A DNA stretch of 64,000 nucleotides from Prosopocoilus inquinatus (taxonomy: Eukaryota > Arthropoda > Insecta > Coleoptera > Lucanidae): NCBI GenBank assembly GCA_036172665.1, contig CM069869.1, positions 6,696,001 to 6,760,000 of the forward strand, written 5' to 3'. Position numbers and translations under genes: made by a program. This document shows, piece after piece, positions 12,201 to 22,777 of this stretch (position 1 is its first letter; every line of letters begins with the position of its first letter). The notes beneath the pieces were generated by a model. The model worked only from the letters and a program-made list of their open reading frames with translations, did no database searches and had not been told where the DNA came from.

Positions 12201-12223
12201 GAGATTTTTTTTCTAAATACAAT
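9215..12223. other. AT-rich non-coding stretch
   Basis: No gene is supported. Notable parts are a TTACCGG/CGGTAA-rich patch at about 11330-11490 that resembles hAT subterminal repeats, and a near-perfect hairpin at about 11671-11713 built on GGTGCAA/TTGCACC. GGTGCA/TGCACC motifs recur at 11715-11760 and 12050-12110. The rest appears to be decayed intergenic DNA. Confidence 0.5.
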
Positions 12224-13019
12224 GATGTATCTAGTGTTGTAAATTTACCGGTAAATAATATCATTGACTAAATTTACCGGATTTTTTACCGGTAAATTAA
12301 ACGGTAAATAAAGTAAATAACAAAATGAAATAAAACTGGCTCTATTGTATTGCTTTTTACTTAACCTTTCAGAAAAGACCAAATACTGCTACCACACAAT
12401 CCTGATTTTATGAGAAAATAATCTTTTTCTTATTTATCAATAATAATTAAAAGTTGAAATTGACTCTTATCTCATAAAGATTGTAAGAAAATGGTTTTTA
12501 AACTATAAACAGTCACTGATAAAAGTGAAATGAACGTATATTGTTTTCAATTTTACGTGTCCATTAAAAGTTTAAAAATTATTTTCTAATAATTTAAAGG
12601 TTATGTTGTGATTTTATAACCGGAAGTACTATAATAATTAGTAAGTAGTAAGAAGTAATAGAACTTCCTCGTTACGGTGGACAATAAGGTAAAATGTGTG
12701 TGGAATTTCGAGAAAGTTTTTATATCCATAAACTTCAATGTAAAAATGACAAGTGCACTTTATAAATTATTGTATTTCAGATTTTCTTTTCCGTTTTATT
12801 AACATTTATAACGTCTCATAAAATAGTGTTAATTTGACTTCACTAATTATTAAAAACAAAAGAACTTAAAAAAGTTCAATTGCAATATCCCTAAAGAATT
12901 TGCGCCAAATTCAAAATAAATAATTACAGGTAAATAACGTAATTTACCGAGTGTTATTAACCGGTTCATTAACCGGTAAATAACCGGTTAATAATCCAAT
13001 TCACAACACTAGATGTATC
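12224..13019. mobile_element. non-autonomous hAT element with 8-bp target duplication
   Basis: GATGTATC at 12224-12231 is repeated at 13012-13019. The 780-bp body (12232-13011) begins TAGTGTTGTAAATT and ends AATTCACAACACTA, which are inverted repeats with one mismatch. An 8-bp duplication and a TAGTGTTG-type end are hallmarks of the hAT superfamily. Both subterminal zones are packed with TTACCGGTAA/AACCGGTTA motifs, typical transposase-binding repeats. There is no transposase ORF. Confidence 0.85.
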
Positions 13020-13446
13020 ACATGATATGGAAACTTCTTAAAAATTTTGAAAAGCCGAACTTATTCTTTTTACGAACAGAAAACGTTAGTGCCATGATCA
13101 CAGAAATTTTGCTTTTTGTTTATCAAATTGCAGTAGCACTGGCCGATTTGTAGCCAATGGTGTGCGAGCGATTAAAATTTTAAACCAATATCACATTCGT
13201 TAGGGGTATGTTGTGTCAAAATGGAAAATTTTGAAAACTAAAAAATTTTATCCCAATCATCCTTATCGAGACTGTTGCAAGCTAACCACGCCCACTTAGT
13301 TTCTTTTGTTTTTGGAAATAAAATTATTATTAGTATTAAATTTTCTTAATTCATATATTGTGAAGAGAATTAAAGGATGGTATCAAGTGCAATACATTTT
13401 TTTATTGCGTTCAAATAATTTCCATTACGAATAGGTAATTATAGTT
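13020..13446. other. intergenic, 3' flank of first GTPase gene
   Basis: No ORF. A minus-strand AATAAA reads at 13401-13406, 40 nt past the stop of the GTPase gene, and is its likely polyadenylation signal. Confidence 0.5.
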
Positions 13447-16400
13447 TCAGAAAGGGAACCATCGAGCAAGTGTACCAAAGAAGCCGGAAGATCTTGAAGG
13501 TCTAACAGGCGGTTTGTATTCCCTTTCGGTTTGCGTCAGAATTGCTCTCTCCTGAATATGGCGCTGCTTCTCGTAGAAATCTTTTATGTCCGCACCGCTC
13601 AGCTCCAGACTGTACAAACCCTGAACGGTAGAAAGAACCTGCTCAGCGGTTACCACCGCGATGATGTTCTGGTCTGCGTACTTGGCACGGCGCAAGTTCT
13701 CATCCAAAATATCCTTGTGCTCCTGGTAGGTGCGCATCAGTTGACGATAACTTTCTATCAGTTTCTTGTCAGCATGTTCACCGTAGCTTTGCTCCCTGTA
13801 ATTAAATTTATTTCCGCCTTCTTAGTAAATAACGTCTTACAGGTTGGTTAATTTTGTTGTTTATGATAACCAAGTAAACGATAAATTACGGGAACACACC
13901 TGTAATATTTTACGTGCTGGCATAAAAGACATGTAAAATTTTATAGGCTTTTAGAAAAGCTGATTGTCTGTTTACATCGTCTAGCTAGATGTAACGCCTT
14001 CGATAAAAAAAAAACATTTTCGTTAAAAAATTTAAGTAAATTATTGCTATTAAAAATCGCTATGTGAATGAAGGTGGAAATAAAAGTTTGTACGCGACAC
14101 GCCTTGCAATTAATCTTTACCTTACTTATAGCTCGCTCGTGAAGATTAATTTACAAAACTTGATAATAATAATAATAATAATAATATTTATTCACATCCA
14201 GTAGATCATACAATATGATATTGGACACGTCATAATACATTTGAATGGTGTAATATTTGACAAGACAACACTTTAAAATAAAATTACTTAACAATTGTTA
14301 AATGTTATTGATTAGATGTAAAAGACAAAATATCACAGAAATTGCAAGTTACTCAGGAAATGAATTGTCATTCAAGAACTCACCAAAAGTATAATAGCAC
14401 TTTTGAATTAATAAATTAGTTAGTTTTGTTCTAAATGCTCTATCACCTAAGTTCTTAAAACTTTGGTGGAATTTTATTGTAACTAGTAATTGCTAGGTAC
14501 TTTGGTGATTTTCTGTAAAATGTTAATTTGTGACGGGGGATTTCTAGCGAAAAACCATTTCGAGTATTATAATTATGGTATGAATTTAGTGTTTCCCACC
14601 GAAGTGCATTTTCTTTCGCATAATTTATCAACTGAAAAATTAAAATTCCTGTCACTGTCATTATTTTCCATTTTCTAAAAATATTTCGGCAACTTGTTCG
14701 AAAATTTACTTCTTCCATGAAACGTAGCGCTCTCTTTTGTAATATTAAAACGCGTTCAAATTCGCTACTTGATCCCCAAACAATTGTGGCATAAGAAATC
14801 AAAGAATGAAATTTTGAAAAGTAATACATTCTCAATACATCGGCATTTACAGACCTTCTCAGATGCTTCAGTGTAAAGCAAATTGAGGCTAACTTGTTAC
14901 ATAAAGTATCAATGTGTTTTTTCCACTTACATTTGCTATCGACGACAATACCCAAAAATTTGGTATCGTCGCTTCGTTTAATAGTATTATTTTGATAACG
15001 GATGAGTAAACTATGATCAGGTTCTTTTGTTACAGTAAAATTAATGTAAAAAGATTTATTAGTATTAAGAATTAAATCATTTGTAGCATAATATGTTCCA
15101 GTAAGCATTAAATCAGATTTTGCTTTTGAAAAAGCATGGTTAGTATCGTTACCATGAATCAATAGAGACGTGTCGTCGGCGAAAATTGTAGCATTAGTAA
15201 GAGGGAAGTTATTTATGTATAATATGTACAAAAGAGGTCCTAAAACAGATCCCTGTGGGATACCTCGATTTAGTTTGGACATTTCGGATTTAGAGCTTTT
15301 ATATGCAACACACTGAGTTCTATTATGAAGATAGCTATAAAACCAGTCCCAAGTTGTACCTCTAATGCCATATGCATCTAATTTTTCTAATAATGTGTTA
15401 TGATTTACCAAATCAAATGCTTTGCTGAGATCCAAAAAGAGGCCTAGGCAAGTTTCACCTTTATCCATGTACAAATACAACTCGTCCAAAAATGTTAAGC
15501 TTGCAGATGTAGTGCAGCGCCCTTTACGAAAACCAAATTGATTAATGTTCAATAAATTCTGCTTTTCAAGAAAGAATAATAGTTTTTTGCTAACAATTTT
15601 TTCGATTATTTTAGAAAATGAGCTTAACAAAGAAATCGGTCTGTAGTTTTCAATTAACAGTTTGGATCCCTTTTTATATATAGGTTTAATTTCTGCTATC
15701 TTGAGTTTTTCTGGAAATACTCCCTGACTAAATGAGTTATTTACTATCATAGTAAGTGGTGTTACAATTTCTGATATGCAATGTTTTAAAATAAATGAGC
15801 TTATGTTATCATATCCTGCACTAAAAGTTGATTTAAGTGAAGATACAACTTTCAGAATGTCTTCTTCAATTACTGGACTAAGAAAAAATGAAGAAATATT
15901 TTTAGGTATACTAGCAGGTTCATGATTTACTTTATGGGCGTTTCTCGGAGTATCAGCTACATTATTGAAATATTTATTAAAGTGTGAAGCTATTAAGTTC
16001 GGGTCTTCAACTAATTGATCATTAATTGTTAGTTTTATATTATCAACTGGATTTAGTTTTTTGTTAGACTTAATAATATTCCAAGCAGTTTTCGACTTTT
16101 GAGTCGAATGTAACATAAGAGAATTATTATATTGCCTTTTAGCCAGAGATATTACTTTCTTGTAAACCGTTTTGTAGCGTTTATAATATTCTTTAATTGA
16201 ATCTTGACCCGTTAAGCACCCGATGGTACAGTAATGATGATACGTAAATAACTATTAATATGCAGGGAAAAGAATTCGAGCCACTTGTTCTGCGAACAAT
16301 ACGAAAATTTAGTACTCGGACTGTATTAACCCCGCCCACAACAATCTCTGCCAAATGAAAACGCTCGCGTTGCACTCCTTCCTCTCCTACTCATCAATAA

Positions 16401-18829
16401 CAATTCGATGTATCGAAGCGGCGGATTGGTGGCGGGAGCAAAGAGTACATTCAACATAAAAAAGCATCCAAGACCAGTGGCCTGAGTTCTTTTCCCTGCT
16501 AATACGTAATACATTGGGCGTAAAGAAAAAGTAAATGACTCCTAAGGGAATTTTTGCATTATTTAAGTTTTGTAAAACCAGTTTCAGTACATTTGTTGAC
16601 AAATATTTGTGAACAGGTAGCATTAGTCCGTTACCATGCACTGGCAAATCAAAGTCAGACATAGAATTGCGAAAAGAATCGTTCACTTTTCTTTGCACCC
16701 GATGGTACAGTTGCGGCCTTTGAAAACTGGTACATTTTGACAAATACAATGTTTCTAAACGTCATTCAAATCACCCTAAATCCTGCTTGAATCTGTCAAG
16801 TTTGACAGTGACGTCAAAATGATAGATGAAGGGTGTGACTTACACATTACAAAATGACGAATTTTTGACGTTGATGTCAATTCTCAGTGTACCCGTTTTC
16901 AAGGGCCGCAACTGTACATCGTTAGGTATTAGGTACTGCTTATACCAGATTAACATGTACTGTCGGAAGCAAAAAAAAGTAAACGAATTGCAGTTTTCAG
17001 TAATTATTCTTTCTGAAAATGGTAGTGTTTAAGGACGACTCCTTAAAAAAATTTACAAGCTTTCAAAATTAACAAGTTTAAAACTTTGGTAAAACCTGTG
17101 AATTCGTCTTTAATATTTCGCAATTTGAGAAAGGAAAACTGTACTTTGTTTACTTTTAACTGTAGTTCTGCGAACGACATAAAATTATACTTACTTGCTG
17201 ATGAGATATTCGATGTACTCTTTATACTTGTCGTTGTATACAGTGATGGCGTTGTTCTTCAAGAAGTGGGCAAATTTCGCCATCGATTCTTGAATGACGC
17301 TCTTTTCATGTTCATACTTCCTTTTCCTCTCTTCCAACATTCTGATCGTCTTCCTCAAGTCCTCCACTGTAATTTCTTTCTGCTTAATGTTTTCCCCTAC
17401 GTTGGCGTCGACGATCTTATCGGGATAGGTTTCGGTGATGTAGTAGATATGCATGTGAATCAAATAACTGTGACCACAAACTTTACAGTTGCGGTCGGAT
17501 TTCATCGCAGCACAATAAATCAGTTCCGGAGAGCCGATGATTTCTTTTGGCACTTGTCGCAGATAGCACGGATTGTGGCATATCGTCTTGTAATGGATTT
17601 TGGTGACTCCCTCAACCTGTAATTTCACGCGAGTTTGAAGTACTTTAAAAAGAAATTTCATCGAAGTTAGACCTTAACAACTTCAGTGCAGCTTGAGTGA
17701 GTGCAGACGGTTCTTGGTTCCGGCAGTTCCGTCACTTTAAGTCTACTAACGGGAACGTATAGCAATTTCTTCAGATCATCAATGGATCTCCTATTGTCGT
17801 TGAGTTCAGCGTTTCGCTTTTCTAACAGTCGTAGGTTCTTATCGATGTTTTCCGTAACTTGCGCTAGCGGCAAACTGAGCCTAAGAATTAAACGGCGAGC
17901 TTCGTTAATGGAAACCGTATCCTGAATCTTGTGTGGCTTGGCCTTCACAACGTAATCAATTAATCTGAAAAGGAAAAAAATAAACGGTTTAAGATGATTT
18001 AAATTGCTAATTAGGAGATAAATAATTACGCCAAGCAAACGTCGGCGGATTTGGTCCAACTGATGGCGAAGTCTTCCTTCTCCTGTTCGGAGAACAATAC
18101 ACCTTGCTTGTTCGCCACCAGAAACCTAAACGCTTCGTTATCCATACAGAAAACGTTACCCTTGTGGAAAGGGATCTTCACATTAGGCGGTCTCGATTCG
18201 ATCTCCTCAAGAATCTTTTTCAGAGGTCTCAGGGTATCGCCAGGCCGATAGAAAGTGCTGCGGGAATTCGTAAATAAGAAGCAGATGTTCTTGCTGGCGC
18301 TTCTCTGTAAACGCGATAGCAATTGCTTCACGCAGTATTCGAACAGAACCGTCAGCCTGGCATTGTTCGGCTTGAGCATTATGCAGATGGCGTGTATGTC
18401 TTTTAGTTCCCCGATGACAGTCAGCAATCTATCGAAATTTTCCTCGTCTTTGTTTATACCTCGGGTATCACCTATTCCAGGGGTGTCTATCAGACGGATT
18501 ACCGCGTTTCCGACCAGAAACTTGTAGCTCCTTGCTGATTGGGTCGCAGACGCGCCCACAGCCACCGATTCGTTTTCATCTCTTCCAAAAACTATCAGTT
18601 TCTCCTCTAGGTCTTCGTTTGTCACGGTGAATCTGGATGGAATGAGAGACTCGATGTTTTCTGCAGATAGAGCATCGTCTAATGTCCTGAAAGACATGTA
18701 GTTAACGAAAGCGTTAATGAACGTTGATTTTCCCACTCCGGTTTCTCCGACCAACAAGATGTTAAACTGCTTCGGAGGACCAGGTTTTGGCCTTGGAACC
18801 AGACCCGGTGTAGGCGTCGGGTCCGACAT
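13447..18829 (-). CDS. AIG1/GIMAP-like P-loop GTPase, paralogue 1 (620 aa)
   Basis: Four coding exons: 18030-18829, 17673-17964, 17195-17616 and 13447-13795. Their phases match (splits GC|A, AAG|GTT, AA|G), giving 620 residues. The start MSDPTPTP is shared by all three copies. After a Pro/Lys-rich leader comes a GTPase domain with P-loop GETGVGKST (about residue 28), G3 DTPG (about 115) and LFTNSRSTFYRPGDT (about 186) where an NKxD-like motif would be expected. Exon 2 is a coiled coil ending in CTHSSC. Exon 3 carries a Cys/His cluster (CHNPC, C, CKVCGHSYLIHMH), possibly zinc-binding, then a long charged coiled coil. Exon 4 ends SSGFFGTLARWFPF, an aromatic amphipathic tail. The last intron is 3.4 kb and hosts a LINE. 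Function unknown; membrane- or immunity-associated GTPase is an inference from family resemblance. Confidence 0.85.
14165..16205 (-). mobile_element. 5'-truncated non-LTR retrotransposon (Jockey/CR1-like) inside a GTPase intron
   Basis: A minus-strand LINE whose 3' end is a (TTA)n tail at about 14165-14186 and whose 5' end is lost near 16205. It contains a long RT-encoding ORF (next entry) and about 270 bp of 3' UTR. It lies wholly within intron 3 of GTPase paralogue 1, antisense-neutral (same strand as the gene). No endonuclease domain remains. Confidence 0.85.
14455..16116 (-). CDS. non-LTR retrotransposon reverse transcriptase (open, 5'-truncated)
   Basis: The 553-residue ORF has the RT signature order: NYRPISLLSSFSKIIEK, GFRKGRCT, FLDLSKAFDLVNH, GIPQGSVLGPLLY and FADDTSLL (catalytic ADD in place of YADD). 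The C-terminal region carries a YNTRN motif common in Jockey/CR1-type ORF2. The N-terminal apurinic endonuclease is missing, so this copy is dead on arrival, although its remaining frame is intact and therefore relatively young. A few codons upstream of the first Met continue the same frame to about 16200. Confidence 0.88.
   Translation of the reverse strand: MLHSTQKSKTAWNIIKSNKKLNPVDNIKLTINDQLVEDPNLIASHFNKYFNNVADTPRNAHKVNHEPASIPKNISSFFLSPVIEEDILKVVSSLKSTFSAGYDNISSFILKHCISEIVTPLTMIVNNSFSQGVFPEKLKIAEIKPIYKKGSKLLIENYRPISLLSSFSKIIEKIVSKKLLFFLEKQNLLNINQFGFRKGRCTTSASLTFLDELYLYMDKGETCLGLFLDLSKAFDLVNHNTLLEKLDAYGIRGTTWDWFYSYLHNRTQCVAYKSSKSEMSKLNRGIPQGSVLGPLLYILYINNFPLTNATIFADDTSLLIHGNDTNHAFSKAKSDLMLTGTYYATNDLILNTNKSFYINFTVTKEPDHSLLIRYQNNTIKRSDDTKFLGIVVDSKCKWKKHIDTLCNKLASICFTLKHLRRSVNADVLRMYYFSKFHSLISYATIVWGSSSEFERVLILQKRALRFMEEVNFRTSCRNIFRKWKIMTVTGILIFQLINYAKENALRWETLNSYHNYNTRNGFSLEIPRHKLTFYRKSPKYLAITSYNKIPPKF
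16696..16925. mobile_element. fold-back MITE, about 230 bp
   Basis: The left arm CGATGGTACAGTTGCGGCC (from about 16701) pairs with GGCCGCAACTGTACATCG (to about 16921). The inner arms also pair. A second copy of the left terminus, GCACCCGATGGTACAGT, lies at 16215-16231 in the same orientation, so 16215-16712 may mark a further insertion or partial copy. Confidence 0.6.
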
Positions 18830-18839
18830 TTTAAGGACT

Positions 18840-18940
18840 CTAAAACAGTCATATTTCAATTACTTCCCGATTTTCTAAACGTCACGTCGCCGCCGAGTCA
18901 GTTTCCTATGAGAAACTGCACGTGCAAAATTGTGGGAGAA
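18840..18940 (-). promoter_or_regulatory. conserved intronic block with palindromic E-box
   Basis: TGCACGTGCA at 18917-18926, next to a GAGAAAC/GTTTCTC motif, is conserved in the equivalent 5' intron of all three GTPase genes. This is a candidate bHLH site. Conservation may partly reflect recent duplication. Confidence 0.4.
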
Positions 18941-19012
18941 ACGAAATCCCACGAGCAGAAAAAAAAATTTGATTGAAATTTATACACAAAAATGTTTTTT
19001 ACCTTGTCGTCA

Positions 19013-19060
19013 ATCTATAGGTACTGATCACTGCAGAAATGATTTTTACTTGCTGTTATA
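19013..19060 (-). other. probable 5' non-coding exon end, GTPase paralogue 1
   Basis: The minus-strand sequence GACGACAAG is followed by GTAAA at 19013/19012. It is preserved in all three paralogues at the same distance. It pairs with an acceptor TGTTTTAG at 18840, ten bases upstream of the ATG. The outer (5') boundary is not defined by sequence; the end given is nominal. Confidence 0.55.
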
Positions 19061-19383
19061 TAGTAAACGCACGGGATGTGGGTTTCACACGTGGAAAATA
19101 CATGTGGAATAGATAATAAACGCGGATGTTTACGAGGAGCGGAAAATATTTTTATTTTTGCGAGAATGAGGTCTTAGATAAGATATTATTTCAAAAAAAA
19201 AAGAGAATACACAGCCTTACATTTTTTAAAACAGTTAATGAAAAAAAAATGTTTCTTTTTTTTTGTTAAATTAATTAAACATTCTTAAATTGTATGAACC
19301 GATATGCTTTTGCCATCACATATTTTCTTTTTACGTTAAACATTCATTTATTCACCGAGAGTGGAGGATCTATTCTAGGACAC

Positions 19384-19778
19384 TTAGGCCCAGTTTTACA
19401 ATCACGGTTTAACTTTGAGCCGAAGCTTAAACCCTTCACAACAATTGTTGAAATAATCGTTGCTAAGGGTTTAAACCTCAGCTCAAAGTTGAGCTGCAAT
19501 TGTAAAACTGGACCTTAGGCCCAGTTTTACAATGACGGTTTAACTTTGAGCCGAAGCTTAAACCCTTCACAACAATTGTTGAAATAATCGTTGCTAAGGG
19601 TTTAAACCTCAGCTCAAAGTTGAGCTGCAATTGTAAAACTGGACCTTAGGCCCAGTTTTACAATGACGGTTTAACTTTGAGCCGAAGCTTAAACCCTTCA
19701 CAACAATTGTTGAAATAATCGTTGCTAAGGGTTTAAGCCTCAGCTCAAAGTTGAGCCCCATTTGTAAAACTGGACCTA
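19384..19778. mobile_element. head-to-tail trimer of a 131-bp PIF/Harbinger-like MITE
   Basis: Three near-identical units start at 19384, 19515 and 19646. Each unit is itself a long palindrome: GGCCCAGTTTTACAAT at one end and ATTGTAAAACTGGACC at the other. Units are separated by a shared TTA, and the array is bounded by TTA/TAA, the 3-bp target typical of PIF/Harbinger. Non-coding. Confidence 0.8.
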
Positions 19779-20267
19779 AATTATTTTGCCTAGTAACAAA
19801 ATTACGTTACGTACGTTAATCAAAAGCGCTTCTTGGTCAAAGGCTGCGAATTCTATCTTTCCAAACTAATATGGAATTGATAGACCAAAAACCTTTATCC
19901 ACGCGCTGACTCCCTTGCAGTCGTGGTTGCTGCTTTTTTCGGTGATGTGAAAATTCTTGCCCAAATGAAAATGTGCAATAGTTATATGTATTTATTTACA
20001 AGCGTAAATTCTGCTCAGCGGTTTTGTAATTATGCACTTAAATAATGAAACATGGTTTAGCGTCTATGAGGTCTCTTGCGCTGACAAAACATTTGAAACT
20101 TTCTTAAATATATTTTCGTATTATTTAAATAGCTGTTTTCCCTTAGTTAGGTGTCGTTTCTATAATCATGTAAACAAACGAATATCATCTGATATTCTTC
20201 AAGTTAAAAATAATCTATTGTTTCTAAAAGACTTAAAAATTTGTCCGATGAATATTGTATGTAAAAA
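19779..20267. other. AT-rich non-coding spacer
   Basis: No gene or repeat of note seen. Confidence 0.4.
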
Positions 20268-20413
20268 GTTTTTTTTTTTTAATCTTGAACCGTACAGAAT
20301 TATGAATGGCAAAACACTCAACGTTTCGCTATTGATTAATAGCTTCGTCAATAGCGAAACGTTGATTGTTTTGCCATTCATAATTCTGTCCGGTTCAAAA
20401 TTAAAAAAAAAAA
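20268..20413. mobile_element. 146-bp palindromic fold-back element
   Basis: TTAATCTTGAACCGTACAGA...CAACGTTTCGCTATTGA pairs with the opposite arm TCAATAGCGAAACGTTGA...GGTTCAAAATTAA around a short loop near 20340. Poly-T and poly-A flank the arms. Related sequence occurs in TOM70 intron 2. Confidence 0.75.
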
Positions 20414-20440
20414 AAACTTAACTGAATCAATGAATGCATA

Positions 20441-20638
20441 ATCATGTTCAGTCCAAATTTACTGTGTTGAGAAAACAGCAAATAACTTTCTAGATTTTTA
20501 TTTTAAGTGAATTATTGGCTTAAAATTCTTTCACAGAAGGATATCTGTAGCCTCCTGAAGCCAACAATTACTTAAATTAAAAATCTAGAGAAAGTTGTTG
20601 GTTGTCTTCTCAAAACAGTAAATTTGGACTGAACATGA
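20441..20638. mobile_element. fold-back MITE, about 200 bp
   Basis: CATGTTCAGTCCAAATTTAC at the left pairs with GTAAATTTGGACTGAACATG at the right. The arms extend inward through GAGAAAACAGC.. and AACTTTCTAGATTTTTA with a few mismatches. Non-coding. Confidence 0.75.
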
Positions 20639-20799
20639 TTTAACAATCGTCGATTCAATTATTCTAAGATAAATCATATATCTGCTCGTTTTAAAAATAA
20701 TGACCATCTGAGTAACTCTTTTGATAAATATTTTTTGTCTTGACCTTATAATTTGGTTTCTAAGTATGATACTAACTTAACTTATAATTTCACTGGTCA

Positions 20800-22190
20800 A
20801 CATTTAACCCAGAACTCAACATCAGTTTTTTATCATACCTGTTACTTATTGCGATATTTTTCGAACTATTTCCCCCCCAAATACTTCTGAAACAGCAGTA
20901 AAAGATGGTGTATCGTCTTTCATTATAACAAAAATCCTCACCTTTTACAGACGAAGAATTGTCCTATCTTATTAATTTGCCTTTTCAGTAAGCAGTGTTT
21001 CCTTCGAAACCGAAGATAGCCATTATCTAACCCTTACCTAAAGGGGGTAAAAGTAATTAATCTTTTCGAAAATTATCGTCTGATATGTATTTTGGCAACT
21101 TTTAGTCAAATTTATGGGAGTATTATAAATAAAAAAGTCAGTCTTTATTTTAAACAATTTTCATTGTTGTTTTCGTTAATCAAATCATTAATCAAAATAA
21201 ATCAACTGATACTGCCTTATAAGAATTTTTGAAGCAAATCTATAATGATTTAGACAGTAAAAAAAAATTTCATAGACTTATCTAAGGCTTTTGATTGTGT
21301 TAGTCATAATATATTACTCCGTAAATTAAGGGAGGGGGATTATGGGATTAACGGTACAGCTCATCTTTGGTTTAAATCATATCTTTCGAATCGTACGCAA
21401 TCAGTACCCAACTGTCTACTGAAGGTCATTCGAATATCGGCGTACCTCAAGGATCTATCTTGGCATCCACTCTCTTTTTAATATACATCAACGATTTTAT
21501 TAATTTTCTAGACACCAAAACTTCAAATATTGCACTTTATGCTGATGATATCAATTTTACAGTTATTGGTAGCAATGCTAATGAATTGATGACAAGAGCG
21601 AAATCTGTTTCTACACATGTTTTACGGTAGATGACCGCAAACAAGTTGGTTGTAAACGATGAAAATTCCAGATATAAAATATCCACTTTTAAACTCTCCG
21701 AAGATATTATTTCTCTTCAAGGTTACTTGGCGTGATCATCGACGAGGATTTGAATTGGATTTCACATGTAAATTATCTTTGTAATTCGTTTTCAAGGGTT
21801 TGTTTTGCCTTATACCAACATAAGAAATTTTGCACTTTCAGTACTCAGAAAACTTTTTATTATTCTAACTTTTATTCCCAGTTGAGACATGGTATGGTAC
21901 ATGTGTTGCTTTTTGTATTCAAATATAAAGAGAATTTTGGAGTTATTCAAAATCATGATTATAATACACGTAATTATAATTTTAATAGGGTAATTTTAAT
22001 AAATATAAAAAAACTAATAAGAGATATTCTATTAACATAAAACTATTATTCTGTAACTGAATTTTCTGATTATTGTAAAACGATAACTTAATTATTAACT
22101 TTGTTTGTGACGTATTTCTTGTACAATGTACTTTGTTGTACGCTGTACTTTATTGAATTAAATATATTGTTGTTATTATTATTATTAAAT
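20800..22190 (+). pseudogene. decayed non-LTR retrotransposon (RT fragment and 3' tail)
   Basis: Interrupted reading frames show RT pieces: [15 protein letters not shown] (about 21280), a GVPQGS-like block near 21445 and LYADD (about 21537). Stops and frameshifts are frequent. The element ends with a TTA/TTG-rich tail at about 22165-22188. Its 3' 210 bp are duplicated at 57396-57605. The left end is uncertain. Confidence 0.7.
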
Positions 22191-22284
22191 CTTCTTAATT
22201 TAACTTGCGAAGAGAAAAAAAGAAGGCATCAAATGCAATCCAATACGTCCAAATAATTTCCAGAAAATTTACAACATTTTTAAA

Positions 22285-22545
22285 ATGGCTGTACGTAGAC
22301 AACTTCGTTTATGCTGTCTTGTCCATAAAATATTAGAAATTCAAGACCCTACTTATTTGCATCGTAAGTTAATTTTCCTCACTCTAAAACCCGTCAAATA
22401 TACAAATACGCTGAATATGCCAATCCATAGAACTGCGTTCTTCAAAGGATTTTTTTTCTTACTCCTCCGGTTGTGCTGGCAATGGTGTCCCTGATACGTT
22501 TGAAGCATTAAAGTTTCAAGTCTAAATTAAAATTATTTTCATCGT
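22285..22545 (+). pseudogene. C-terminal remnant of a LINE ORF2 (copy B)
   Basis: The short frame beginning MAVRRQLRLCCLVHKILE resembles the carboxy end of insect non-LTR ORF2 proteins: R-rich start, PTYLHRKL, RTAFFKGFF, then a broken W/LP-type end. It recurs at 57703 with a few substitutions. It is not a host gene. Confidence 0.5.
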
Positions 22546-22777
22546 ATATGAATTAACTCCTTTGAGTTTCTAGGTTTGTCAAATGTATTACACGATCATT
22601 GTTAGGTAATTGATAAATCTTTTATACAAGGTAGGATCTTGTACAATATATTATTGCAATTTTCAGCATACAAGGTAGGATGACAATAGTCAGTGGCTGA
22701 AATCTCCATCTGAAACTGTAATACCAAGTAATAATAATAATAGGCTTTATTCAGGCGGATTATTAGGAATTACAGTT

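Noticed and set aside
16326..16749. Overlapping minus-strand ORFs next to the LINE
   Set aside because: They overlap MITE ends and show no recognisable domain, so they were not called as a gene.
19384..19778. CRISPR-like regularly repeated array
   Set aside because: The units are contiguous palindromes without unique spacers, and the genome is eukaryotic; a MITE trimer explains it.
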